5,133 nt of DNA from an uncultured Prevotellaceae bacterium. GTDB taxonomy: Bacteria > Bacteroidota > Bacteroidia > Bacteroidales > Bacteroidaceae. Shown one piece after another: positions 5,131 through 5,133 of this stretch (position 1 is the first letter of the stretch; each line of letters begins with the position of its first letter). Made by a program: the position numbers and the translations under genes. The notes beneath the pieces are model-generated. The model saw only the letters and a list, made by a program, of their open reading frames with translations, ran no database searches and had not been told where the DNA came from. The DNA lies in the NCBI GenBank assembly GCA_946539475.1, contig CAMNHM010000162.1:1-5133 (forward strand), in the 5' to 3' direction.

Positions 5131-5133
5131 ATG
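5131..5133 (+). CDS. Probable start codon of a gene cut off by the window
   Basis: The last three bases are ATG, preceded by an A-rich, SD-poor leader (AACAAAACAG) of the kind common before Bacteroidetes genes, at a sensible distance from an exact promoter. Only the start codon is in the window, so nothing can be said about the product. Confidence 0.55.

Noticed and set aside
1..5133. Mobile element, CRISPR array, defence island or attachment site near the tRNA
   Set aside because: No transposase, integrase, direct repeats, spacer-like periodicity or compositional break was seen. The tRNA's 3' end, where integration usually occurs, is outside the window.

Overview
This window looks like chromosomal DNA from a Bacteroidales bacterium, most likely a relatively GC-rich Prevotella-like member. 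Three things support this. Coding DNA is GC-rich while the intergenic gaps are strongly AT-rich. At least three promoters fit the Bacteroidetes sigma factor consensus (TTTG, 19-20 nt spacer, TAnnTTTG) exactly. The protein sequences and start contexts, which lack strong Shine-Dalgarno sites, are typical of the phylum. The genus is inferred, not proven.

Layout. At the left edge is the 5' two thirds of a minus-strand tRNA-Phe (GAA), with its own promoter in the AT-rich gap at 50-155. Next, also on the minus strand and transcribed right to left, is a compact three-gene operon: sppA (4298-2490), lpxK (2471-1281) and thiL (1259-156). Its genes are separated by only 18 and 21 nt. A 120-nt divergent promoter region (4299-4418) separates it from a plus-strand gene for a small thioredoxin-fold lipoprotein (4419-4919). 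The right end (4920-5133) is non-coding. It holds an imperfect GNRA-capped hairpin and, 4 nt after it, an exact Bacteroidetes promoter, and it finishes on an ATG that is probably the start codon of the next gene.

Functions. The operon combines envelope maintenance with cofactor synthesis. SppA degrades spent signal peptides at the inner membrane, LpxK adds the 4' phosphate of lipid A, and ThiL makes thiamine diphosphate. The enzymes share no pathway, so this is best read as a conserved housekeeping transcription unit. The divergent lipoprotein is probably an envelope thiol-disulfide protein.

I see no mobile element, CRISPR array, phage gene or defence system, and no evidence for a wholly new system. 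The points worth a second look are modest: a coiled-coil-like insertion inside ThiL, a probably leaderless or near-leaderless lipoprotein mRNA, a thioredoxin fold that stops before its usual C-terminal helix, a dyad between two divergent promoters, and a hairpin abutting the last promoter.
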